A DNA stretch of 64,000 nt, taken from the NCBI GenBank assembly GCA_000827325.1, contig KN832870.1:620001-684000 (forward strand), written 5' to 3'. Shown in pieces: positions 12,093 through 22,526 of this stretch. The position numbers were made by a program, and so were the translations under genes. The stretch's first letter is position 1. The number at the start of each line of letters is the position of its first letter. The stretch comes from Oidiodendron maius Zn. Taxonomy: Eukaryota > Ascomycota > Leotiomycetes > Myxotrichaceae. The notes beneath the pieces were generated by a model. It made no database searches and was not told the DNA's origin. It worked only from the letters and a program-made list of their open reading frames with translations.

Positions 12093-12944
12093 TTCAAATC
12101 ACGTGCATGACGTTAAAGGCTGCAGAATCCCACTTACCAAAATCTTCGAAATGCTTTCACGACTCGTCCATTTGTAAATATAACCGTATTCCATATTGAA
12201 CCCTCAAGACAATGCACCACACCCAAATCCTTGTATTCCAATCCCATAATGCAATCAAGTTCGCTTAATTAATGCTAAGGTTGAGAATATTAGAATACGC
12301 AGTCCTACTGTATATCCGCAAGCGGTCTAGACGATGGGTGTGATCTAAGCGTCACACACATAATACCACGGGATCGTTGAGTGGGAGGATTATATATAGG
12401 ATGACACCTACACTAGGTGAGCGTAGGTATAGGTAGGACATGTAGGGCTAGAGATCACCTCTCTTACTCTAGTACTTTAATTGATTTATTTATACCTTTG
12501 GTAAAAAATCTCATCGCTCTCTGCACTCATAGACCTTGATGACTCCAAGAATGCGGACATGTCCGAGTCGAGTGTTGGCGCAAGGGATCTTCTGATTGGC
12601 TGAAGCAATGAATTATTAAGCATATAAGATAGAATACAGCTGATATTTTGACTCAACTAACTACAGAGCGTCTGAATAGCCTCCTTATATATTCGAATAT
12701 CGGTATGTCCTGCACCTAGGTTCTGATGCTGGATTCATGTTATCACCACTAAATCAGGCCGTATTCGGATGCCAGTTTGCCACTTTGCCACCTTAGTCAG
12801 CATCCATCAACAGTCCACCAGGTCAGCAGAGTGGCGAGGGGTCACGTGCGTCGTGGCGCGAAACCACACCAGAAGCTTCCAAGAACCTCACTTGTAAAAC
12901 AACGAAATCAAGCCAACGCATTTGATCCCAGCACAACAATCATC
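12093..12944. other. Intergenic containing a dispersed repeat copy
   Basis: Apart from the dispersed repeat at about 12572-12805 (listed separately) nothing is recognised. The repeat ends about 140 bp before the next start codon, so it may supply promoter sequence. Confidence 0.5.
12572..12805. repeat. Dispersed repeat, copy 1 (partner at 48873-49125)
   Basis: This stretch aligns in the same orientation with 48873-49125 through shared blocks such as CAGCTGATATTTTGACTCAA, CTACAGAGCGTCTGAATAGCC, TATATATTCGAATAT and TATCACCACTAAATCA. Copy 1 lacks about 30 bp found in the partner near its middle. No ORF is present. It is probably a non-autonomous element or remnant. Confidence 0.85.
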
Positions 12945-13835
12945 ATGAGTGCTCCTATCCTATTTCAACCCTCAATGCCACAACCACGCCCACCCATTAC
13001 TAAAGAGGTGCGAATTGAAAAGCTTAAGGAACTTTTGAAAAAAGTAAAGGAAGAAGAGAAAACCCCACCAAAGTACCACTTTCTCCAAAGCCAAGCTGTC
13101 AACATAGAAAAGTTGATTTCTATGTATGAGAACGATGAGATCAAACTTGGCCAAGACGCTTGGTTAATTAATGGACGTGTTGTGAAAGAAGAGGACAAGG
13201 ACCAAGAGGGAGAAGGACCACGCTGGCATGAAGTATCATTTATCAACCTGGGCTGTTAACTATACACTGCTAATGCTTTATAGCATGGCGCCGACCAATA
13301 CTATCACCAAATGGCCCAAAAACACGCATATGGACACGGTCCATACCCAACTTCTCATGAGGTAAATTATCCTACTTCCCTTTTATGAATGTTGTTTTTT
13401 CCTTTAATCATTATTTTGTTTTAGATTCTAGCACGTATGAGGCTAATGTTAACTGAAGGGGGAGATGGACAATGGTTCTATATTCAAATGATGAATGATA
13501 CCGGGTCTGATATTATGACATTCTTCGACACTGACTTTGCTATGCTTGGAGATTTGACATTTTATCATCCCTATAGGGGTTGGGTGGAAATTGTTGATGC
13601 AAGTGGACTTGAACAGTGGCTATTACGTTTTCGTGTGGAGGTTCAACTGGTTAGAGAGAATGGGGATCCATGGGGTCCATCATTCGTGGAGTGGGTAATA
13701 ATGCGCCAAAATGTTATTGGCATCATTCGTTTAACTGGCCTCAGATTGCGGTATAATTTCTTTATTGGCACTGGGTCAAATTTTAATCATCTGTCTATCG
13801 CATGCACGAAAGGAGGCATGTCCTCGTTGCTATAA
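12945..13835 (+). CDS. Fungal protein with DTGS aspartyl-protease-like motif
   Basis: Proposed exons are 12945-13232, 13284-13361 and 13425-13835, giving 258 aa; all phases are zero and each intron (51 and 63 nt) has GT..AG ends, the first with a clear CTAAT branch point. The start is the ATG at 12945, with no in-frame ATG between it and the conserved part. The N-terminus is lysine/glutamate-rich and helical (KEVRIEKLKELLKKVKEEE). The C-terminal domain reads MMNDTGSDIMTFFDTDFAML, with the D-T-G-S of aspartyl proteases plus a following FDTD, and ends NHLSIACTKGGMSSLL. I recall lineage-specific ascomycete proteins with this DTGS/FDTDLA arrangement but no function. Only one DTG is present, so activity would need a dimer. 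The gene looks whole. Confidence 0.7.
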
Positions 13836-13989
13836 TAAAATCCTATTTCCAATATCCCAACTCCTGCACTGGTGTCATCTTTTCCCCTTCTATTTCGGTT
13901 GGAACATACGACCCAACAAGTTCTGGCAGTCGTGGAGTCGATGACGGGCCCAAAAATTGTCCAAGAATATTTCTCATGAATTGTAGATT

Positions 13990-14115
13990 CCTTGATGTAT
14001 AGAGAGCGGGGGGCTGTCCCAACTCCGACGGTGGCAGCTTGTCGCCGCGCTGGCATTCGCTCCTTCATGGTTACAGGTGATTTTGGCCTCACAGCAGCTG
14101 CCATGCGCGTCTCCT
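13990..14115 (+). pseudogene. Relic of a P-type cation-transporting ATPase
   Basis: About 35 codons read VPTPTVAACRRAGIRSFMVTGDFGLTAAAMR, which matches the P-domain/hinge of type II P-type ATPases, where a regulatory CRxAGIxVxMVTGD segment carries the conserved TGD. The matching flanks (DPPR upstream, ATP-binding domain) are absent, so this is an isolated fragment. The longer ORF on the opposite strand here is its shadow. Confidence 0.55.
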
Positions 14116-14235
14116 TTACCCATTCTTCAAGACATAGCTTCCAAAATCCAAGAAACTGTCGATCCCATTTCCACGACATGCTGTTAGATTGTATCCTCAG
14201 CCACCACACGGCCATTCTGTCAGCTTTCTAGAACT

Positions 14236-15968
14236 TTGCTTGATGGAGCGCCAGGCCTTGAACAAGGCCGAGAACGCCACCTATATCACATGGGGAAAAC
14301 AGGTCCACGACCCCCAACTCCAGAATTCTTTAGCACAATCCAGGCATGGATCGAAGAATGCGGGACTACTATGCATAGATTGTGCCTACTGCCCACAGCA
14401 GCCCCATTAAACTACCGACGAGAGTACTCAAGATTGAGCAAGAGCGAGGATATTTCAAGGTCCGGCTGCATGAAGGAAGTGGAGAGAAAGTTAGATATGC
14501 CACTCTGAGCCACTTCTGGGGTGAATTCCAGCCGCTCAGCACAACGAAAAGAAATCTGTCCGATCGTCTCAAGGAAATGAAGTGGCCTTCCTTACCTCAG
14601 GCGCTCCAGGACGCAGTTATAATCAACCATGGTCTCGGCATCCACTGCCTCTGGATCGATTCGCTTTGCATCATTCAAAATAGCAAAGACGACTGGGAAA
14701 CGGAGGCGGCACAGATGAAGAACATGTAGACATATATAGCTACATCACTATCGCCGCCGCCGGTGGGAATGACAGCCGCCATGGCCTATTTATAAGAGAA
14801 CAAGGTGAAAACCCACACGAAAAGGGACGCGAATTTGTCCGCTGCGCTCGAAATTATCTATGACTTCATCTGTTCTGTTTACACGTGCCTGTGTTCTGCA
14901 AGAGAGACTTCTGTCTGTGAGAACCCTCTATTTCTACGATGACGAGGCTATTATAGATTGCCCAAGCAATGTTCACTGCCAATGCAGTGGCGCTAATTTA
15001 CTATTGAATTTGGGGATTGACTTCCTGACTTGGGCAGAGACTTTCCCAATCAAAACTTGCGTGGACAACGAGAGCTTATATTATCGGTTCTTTGATGCGG
15101 GGATGCAGATGAATCTCCAGTTTGTGATGAGACAACTGCGGGGGAGAGCACTGCGGAGGATATTGCACCTCTCCTGCCGCTCCGCGAGGCTCTTGCAATG
15201 CTGAGACTCTGGGACGAATTGCTGGGTCACTATTGCCAAAGAGACATCACGAAACATAGCGATCGGCTCCCTGCAATATCTGGCGTGGCTTGTGCTTTTG
15301 GAGGGACCAGAGTGTTCGGTGAGTATTTTGGAGGGATATGGAGTGCCTGGGCTCTTCAATTATTTCTTTGGTATATAGATTCCGAAGAGCTGTTGAAGCT
15401 GGAGCCGCCATCCGAAGACGAATCGCCGCTGGCTCCTTCGTGGTCATGGGCGAGTGTTAGAGGCGCTTGGTCGTATCGTCGTTTTCCTGTCGATGCCTGC
15501 GTTGCAACGTTCAAGCACTGCAATATGGAATTTGCGGGACCAAGTTCTCTCGGAGCCATGAAGAAGGGCATCATTACAGTTGAGGGGCTTGTCGCGAAGG
15601 CCACAATCCAGTACGATCCACTCCCTCTAGAGCGTCAACATGACCCAGACTTCACATATGCTGAGAGACTTAAGGCTCAGAAGGTAGAACTAGTCAAGGA
15701 TGGGGAGAAAGTCGAGATGTGCCAAGACTTCGTCTTAGACGCTGTAAGGAGCCTTGTCAACTCAGGTGCAGTCGTAATCTGCTTAGGTCTTCAGGTGAAT
15801 AAGTACTCGGCTGTTCAAGCGGATGAACAGAACCAACCGTCAGTAATGCAGGGCTTGGTGCTGAGAATTGTTAAAATCAATCTGGCCCTGTTCTCGAGGA
15901 TCGGCGTGTTCCAAAGTCCCATGGCGTGGTTTGAGCCTGGTGAAAAGGCTGACATTGCAATTTGTTGA
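14236..15968 (+). pseudogene. Decayed HET-domain gene (second HET subfamily)
   Basis: Consecutive frames carry the order typical of the long HET family: AWIEECGTTMHRL, LPTRVLKI, RYATLSHFWG, a WPSLPQALQDAVII segment, CLWIDSLCIIQ, a YITIAAAGGNDSRHGLF segment, LFTRACVLQERLLS, and a C-terminal DRLPAISGVACAFG with PSWSWASVRG. These are spread over at least four frame changes without matching splice signals, so the locus is a pseudogene. The last 256 codons are open and unbroken. This subfamily (LSHCWG, with a tail of the PSWSWAS type) differs from the YTWG-type HET genes on either side. Confidence 0.8.
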
Positions 15969-16451
15969 GCAGGAATAGACCTCAGGTTATCGGACAAAGG
16001 CGCCCTGAAGTAGAACCAGACTTTCGTCATTACAATAATTAACTATTCCTGCAATTATTACACACTGTTGGTGGATTTCTCCGCGACTGATCATGTGCTT
16101 TTTTTGCAGAATAACGCCCTTCTGGCTTCTTCTGAGCATCGAGCATATTACCGCTAAGACAGCATTTGGTATGATACAAGATCTGGAAACTCGATTCACT
16201 CAATGATTTCTTACGAAACGAGGGAAAAGTGTGCAAATTTTTGTTTCCCAAGACTCAAGGACACAGGGTTCCGATCTAACTAGCCTAAATAGTCATTATG
16301 AGAAAATAGTGCCTTCCATCAGTGATTTGACTCCGTGCTTTGTAGTCGGTCAGGCCAAGGCCTCGAGATCCAGCCCATGATTGTTACCCAGGACGACCAT
16401 GACGTTGTGACTCTGCCTCATTTATTAATGTCTCGGGCACACAAACAGACG
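15969..16451. other. Intergenic between convergent HET loci
   Basis: This is the 3' space between the HET pseudogene and the convergent HET gene; nothing recognised. Confidence 0.5.
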
Positions 16452-18747
16452 TCACACCAAAGTCAACTCTACAATATCCGCCTCATTCCCAGGCCAGGCC
16501 TCTCCCTGCATCAACCCCTCAATATACGCAACCCCAACGACTTCAAACTCTTCTACTCCCTCCCTTCTCCGCAAAACAATAGGATTAGTAAACCCCGCCA
16601 ACAAAGCCACAGCGTCCCCGCACTGCATATCCACTGGCCCTGTTCCAAGTCTATTATTCTCGGTAGAAAAAAAGATTCGCGTTCTGGAAATAGCATTACA
16701 GCGCTCTGTATGATATTGATAGATCTCTTCATTTGATATCAAAGCCTCAACACACGACTTGACGGCGGAAGGTTCAGGAGGAATGGTAATGGGGGAGTGC
16801 GCGAGTAGGAGTGAGGACCACTCAGCGCAGTTTAGTTTAAGTTTTGGGCGGTCTTGAAGATATAATAATACCTCTTCCGAATGCATAAATTTGAAAAGGG
16901 ATTGTGAGAGTGTATCTACTGCTGGACCTGCGTGGAAATGTGGTTGCTGGAACAACGATAACCAGTGGAGCAAGATAGCAGTATTCTGGAGCAAGGTTGG
17001 AGATGGTTCCAACCGGATGTCGTCCTGTATAGCTTCATACTGGTGGCTTTCTTGCAATTGCTGAAAGCAGAATTTGATACCGTCTACAATGACTCCCTTG
17101 GTTATGATCCTTGGAATATTGGTGGGGTCAGCTCGTGTCTTGTGTGGTGTCCATCGAATGTCGCTTCTCTTTTCGTCATCCAGAATTTTTGTTCCATTAT
17201 GCCCTTTGCTCACAATATCAAAGCATGGGGCAGAATCTCCAGCAGCTCTTGAAAATCCCCTGAATGGCCGGTCATAACTCTTACTCCAATCCGGAACCCA
17301 CGATGGCATGCCAGGAATGCCAGGTCTGGAGGCCTCTTTGAGCATTTCCAAACATTTGTGCCACCTAATAAACTCACACATGAATTCAAGATAGACCATA
17401 CCCACTGACTTCGTATAATCTGGGCGCTGGAGAGGAATTCCAATCTCATCGAAGATGCTGTAGAGAGCGAAGACTTTGTCAACAGGTAATTTAGCCTCGC
17501 GACTGCGAACCATGTTCATTACTTCCGGAAGCCATGCCCTGACGTTAGCTTCCCACGGTTCTAGCATCCCAGATGCTGTTTTTGGCGCCTGAGGGGTGAT
17601 TATTCTGGTGATTATCCTGAATAGAATGGGGAATAACAGCCACAAAGAATTTAGAGGCCGTTCTCCCATAAGAAACCGGGCTGCAATGATAGCAATAATT
17701 AGACAATCTTGTACTTTCCCAAAGAGCTGATCTCTGCTGTACAGCATTTCCAAAACTAAGAGCCAGGTATGGGCCGCAAATCCATCTCCTTGTACCCAAT
17801 CTCTAACATTTCCGTAAATTCCTAGATACTTCTGACCATAATTGACCCAGAAAGCATGCGCCGTCCAGGTGCAGTTGAGGGTATCAATGTAGACTCTATT
17901 GTTCCTGCTCCCCAAGATACTTATCATCCTAGCAATGCCCAGATGCAGATCCTCCCAACTGACCGCTTTTGTGCCGCACACAACGAGAGGTTCATTGGCC
18001 ATAACTAGTTCCTGCATTGTCCACATTCGTCTGAACCAATCTCTACTCACAAGGTCTTGCATTGCAGAAGCGCTATAGGGACGACGAGGCTGGCGTTTCA
18101 AACGATACTTCTCTGAGTGAAGTTAGTTAGACAATGCGGATACAAGAATAGCCTCTGGTGATAGCAGAGATGTGAAACTTGCCTACTACCAGGGGTATAA
18201 GTCGAAGGAGCTTGAGCACTTCCTTTGGTGTCATAAGGGCCGGGAAAGATGCAAATCTAGCTCCTATCAAAATGCTCTCATAATCCGACGTCTGCATGAT
18301 CCAGTCAAGAGCTTGATCAGATTCCTTGGTGCTGTTACCCAACCAGATGAAGACTCTTCTGGCCTTGCTATAAATATCTCGCATCAGAGGAATCTGAAGA
18401 CCTTTTTCCATATCATTGTCTTGATTAATGCAGAGGGAATCGACCCATATTGTACGGACTTTGAAATAACGGTGCAGAGTACATAATGCATCGTAGCAGT
18501 TCCGGGTGATGGGTAGTGTTGTGCCAGAGCAGACAATCTGGCGAGATGGAGCAGCAGCATCACTGCCCCATGTGTAAGAAAGAGCCTCATATGTTGGATT
18601 TTTGCTGAGAGGAACGACTCTAAGACGGCCACGGAGTGGTTCACCTTCTCTCGGGGATATAGGGCTCAAATCTAGGAGGCGAATACAGCGACTGCGAAGC
18701 TCCTGCCCAGAATAGAGACTGGATGAAGTGGGCTCTGCCATGGCCAC
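16452..18747 (-). CDS. HET-domain protein
   Basis: Exon 1 is 18190-18747 and exon 2 is 16452-18110, giving 738 aa with one intron of about 79 nt (donor GTAGTA, acceptor CTCAG or CAGAG; the in-frame choice is the second). HET motifs are YEALSYTWGS at about residues 54-63, IWVDSLCINQDN, and ARRVFIWLG. The second exon opens with SRDWFRRMWTMQELVMA and continues with LPVDKVFALYSIF, RPDYTKSVGMVYLEF and MPSWVPDWS, the usual downstream signature of this family. The C-terminus holds a CGDAVALLAGFTNPIVLRR segment like that of other HET proteins. The product is a cell-death-inducing incompatibility protein; HET domains have a TIR-related fold. The gene appears intact and lies head-to-head with the next HET gene. 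Confidence 0.9.
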
Positions 18748-19515
18748 TCCCTAAGTAAGAGAGTACGTCTGAATGCTTTTCGCGCTTGAAGTCAGATCGG
18801 CAAGTGCTTCGTGCGGGTATAGGCTCTACGATACCTTCTCACTCAACCGTGCTCGCACTTGGGGTTGCCAAGAGAGAGTGGAAACACACGCTGCCTATCA
18901 TCTCTCCGACATAGGTAGAAGGGCGTCCAACACTGTACAGGCAGAAGGTTCGTCAGGCTGTTAAAGATGTTAGAGGCTGGCTGACTGATTCCTAAAGACC
19001 AGAGACGGCCACTCAGTTGCACCGCTGATTGCGATCTAAACGAATGCACGATTTAACACGTACCAGAATATCCGTGTGTCAGAGATATTGCTTATGTAAT
19101 TGGCACCCAACTATTTAACTAAGAAGACTGAAGCCTAACCTGGAAGCATATATACTCCATAGCTAGAGGATGATATCCTTTAATTAATTGAAGCACTTAA
19201 GCAGCTTTACAGCTGCATTTACATGTACCACTTACGGTTCATTCTTTTGTTTGTGATATCTGTAGAGATATCACTGATCCTTAGAAGTTAGTAGCCGTAT
19301 TGAGTGTAGCGCCAAGACCCCACAGTCTCAGCCTGCGAACTCATTTTTACCCGGATATATGTTTTACCGAAGGGACCTAAGCATAACATCCTAGCTGACA
19401 TGGATGGCTAGAATAGCGGATATACGCTTGCCTAAATCAATGGTTGTTCGGAGGCAGTCTTTTCTATACCCATCTGCTCGTCTTGTTTGACGTGAGGTAA
19501 AAATTCATCCGAGCA
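18748..19515. other. Divergent promoter region between two HET genes
   Basis: Two intact HET genes diverge from this 770-bp spacer. No gene content or clear TATA element was recognised. Confidence 0.45.
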
Positions 19516-21608
19516 ATGTTCAACACCGTTCCTAGACAGCAATCACAGTCCTATGTATATGGGCCGCTCGCGTCGGAACGTTCGATACGGACCGTGGAAG
19601 TGCGTGGCTCGGACAAGCCCGATGCAGAGCTGTGCTGCATGTTGAAGGAGGAAGACTTGGGAGATAGTCCTTCCTATGAGGCGATCTCATACGCGTGGGA
19701 GGGCCAGACGCCAAGCCACTGTATAAGTTGTGATGGCCTTGATCTGCTAGTCACACGTAATTGCGCTGAGATTCTGCGTCACTTTCGGCCGAAGTCTCCT
19801 GAGCAGAGCCGACATCTCTGGATTGATGCTATATGTATCAACCAGAGTTCTGTGCTGGAAAAAAATCATCAGCTGAAACTTATGGGTGATGTCTATCGCA
19901 ACGCCAAGTGCGTCCTAGTGTGGCTCGCCCCATCAAAGAATGACCATGACGCTCCCCACATGTTTCGCTGGCTGTGTCTGCTTTCGGCATTGTCCGCACA
20001 AGAGCCGGCAGGGGTGGCAATAGGAACAAAAGACGCTGAACGGATCGGGGGTTTGGTTGTCATTGGGGCCGAATTAGATGTCGCAGATTGGGCACTTGTC
20101 TTTAAATGTCAAGAGATGCTAAAATACTGTAAGTGTGACGGCTGCGACAGCAGTGCCCTTCAGCATTCAAGCTGAGCAGACTACGACTTTTTGTCACGGT
20201 CCCTGACGTTGTTTGTAATTTAGCAAGATATTACGGCTTCACGATTTTTAAAAATATACCTTGGTTTACACGGCTGTGGACCGTTCAGGAGGTGGCCATG
20301 GCAGGAGAAGCGCTTCTGGTTTTGGGGGAAGATACTCTACCCTTTAGTGCGGTTGCACGGCTCTATATAGAACTGCAGAGATTGAGTCCATACGATTCTG
20401 CCGTGGCGAATATTGGGGGGAGTCTGTTCAGTGTGCTCGGCCCACATTTCAAGATGGCACAGCAACTCTGGATTTTCGAGCAGGGCCTGACACCATTGTT
20501 TTCCTTTAGCGACTTTACTGGTCTTAAAGTGTCAGATCCTAGGGACAAGGTTTTTGCCGTTCAGGGACTTCTGTCTGCGCTCGGCGTAACTCTGCCGGAT
20601 GCTGATTATACCAAGCCCCTCTCAATCATCTATCTGGACGCGTACAAGGCTTTGATTATGCACCAGGGACAGTTCGGGATATTGGATGAGCTTAATCGCT
20701 GCTGCCTGGTACAAACGACACCTGGATTACCTTCGTGGGTTCCACATGTTTTCGGCGATCACAAACCTAACACGCCGACGCCGATGCCGTTAAAGGAGTT
20801 TCAGGAGCCAAGGTTTCGCTTTAGTGAAGACGGCCTCCGGCTCCACGTCAGTGGTATTCAGATAGATACTGTAGCGTGTGTCTCGGAAAGTATAATTGGA
20901 AGCTTCAGCGCGGAAAATGCGTCTCGACTGCCCCAGGATGTGCGAGCTAAGATATGTGCCGGGATCGCATCTCACATAAATCTAGCCACAGAACTCTATG
21001 GAATCCGTACCATTGTGAGATGGGTTAAATTTGCAGTATCCCACGAGCCCGTTTCTGTAACCGGAGAGGTTATGAAGGTACTCTACTCCTGCCTGCTACT
21101 AGGCTCGATTCCAGACGCCTACCTCCGAAAACAGAGTTACAGAGATTTTTCGAGATGGATAGAGCTCCTCATCCAGGATTCACAGCAGGCTCGATGCCTC
21201 GAGGCTATTGGGGAGGGTATTGGCCGTCAGAGTAATTGGTATGCCTCACTTATTGAGAGTTGCCGTAAGGAGCAGGAGACTGATCATCTGACTGCAATGG
21301 AGGAATTTCGGATCCTACAGCTGATTTCGCTAGACACAGGTTCGTCAGAGTGGCAGGATTCAATCGGGAGACTTGGATTCATGACTCTCTTAAAAACTGC
21401 ATCGGGGAAGCTTGGAATTGGCGCATTTCCTATACAGGCAGACGATCTGGTTGTTTACATATCTGGAAACACCACACCACTCTGTCTCCGTCCAGACGCT
21501 AGCAACCATGAGTACAAGATTGTTGCCCCCGTCTATGTTCATGATATGATTGGAGATAGTGCGTGGGATGAGAACTGCGAACGATACAGGCAATATACGA
21601 TCATCTAA
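19516..21608 (+). CDS. HET-domain protein
   Basis: Exons 19516-20128 and 20224-21608 join with closing phase to give 665 aa. The 95-nt intron has donor GTAAGT, a CCTGAC branch point and acceptor TTTAG. Motifs in order are YEAISYAWEG, LWIDAICINQSS, AKCVLVWLAP, then immediately after the intron PWFTRLWTVQEVAMAG, DPRDKVFAVQGLL, LPDADYTKPLSIIYLDAY and LPSWVPHVFG, followed by a C-terminal region ending VAPVYVHDMIGDSAW. That order is the canonical HET family layout. It reads as a full-length intact gene, divergent from the HET gene to its left. Confidence 0.9.
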
Positions 21609-21690
21609 GACCTTTTGAGGAGATTTATGGGGAACTTGGCCAGAGGTAGTTGGGAGAAATGCAGGACAGTATTCAAAAGTAGTAGCTGCT

Positions 21691-21835
21691 TGATAACTTT
21701 AATTACAGTAAAAGAGGAATTGAGTGTCGCCAAATTTGTAGTTAATTCTTTTAAGCGGGCTTCACTTTCGGCTCTTGTGGCTGTGCACTTCTGCCAAGTC
21801 TGTACCTCAAAGTACCGTTGCTAACCGCAGAGCAG
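21691..21835. repeat. Left inverted repeat flanking the HeLo-NACHT gene
   Basis: This stretch aligns as the reverse complement of 25721-25865. Long exact blocks include ATAACTTTAATTAC, CGCCAAATTTGTAGTTAATT continuing into CTTTTAAGCGGGCT, TGTGGCTGTGCAC and AGTACCGTTGCT. Differences are mostly single changes and 1-2-base gaps. Confidence 0.9.
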
Positions 21836-22526
21836 CATAGAGGGCAGAATTGGCGGTTTTATCCTGCCCCATAATAATACCTAGTAAGTTATTAAGTTAT
21901 CTTATTTTTTACTATTAATTTTAACGATAATCTTTAGGTATTACTAGATAGTATTTAGTTCTAGGAATCCATGCATTATAACCCGATTCGTAATCTATAG
22001 TACGCTTCTCCTCCACCTGTCACTCTTGACTTGTGCTAGGCGCTAGTTGCAGTACTCCTCAAGCCTAGCCTGTCTGTCTGCGTCCACGTCCTCATCCACA
22101 TCCCCACGATCTTCACCAGCTGTCCTCCCGACCGCATCGCAATATATGCCATGGATTGAGACATGGAATTTACACTAACAATAGTCAATTGAGTGAGCCG
22201 TCTGCCTTTCGCCTGTGGCTGTTATCCAATATCAACGTCCTCCTCTGTCTTCCAATCCTTCATATTAAATGTTTTAAGTGATAGATAAGGTCTTCTAGCT
22301 GGTCTGGTAGTAGTTTACGGTGGTCTCCTTGTTCGTCTGGCAAGTAGTGGCTCCTTGCTTATAGTGTTTGGCTCTACAACGATAAAGCTCGTAGACGCGG
22401 GTCCAAAGACCAGCATCGCCGGCTCTCTAAAGCCTTTGAGCCTCTGTGGCAAGACCTTCCTTAGTCTCCCTTCTCAGAGACTTGCCTCTTCTCTTCCTTG
22501 GCATTCGCTTGCTCCGTCAACTCTGA
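21836..22526. other. 3' flank of the HeLo-NACHT gene
   Basis: Between the left inverted repeat and the NLR stop codon there is an AT-rich patch at about 21880-21965 and no recognised gene. It would hold the 3' end of the NLR transcript. Confidence 0.45.

Noticed and set aside
13787-14215. 142-codon minus-strand ORF
   Set aside because: It covers a plus-strand P-type ATPase fragment and has no recognisable content of its own.
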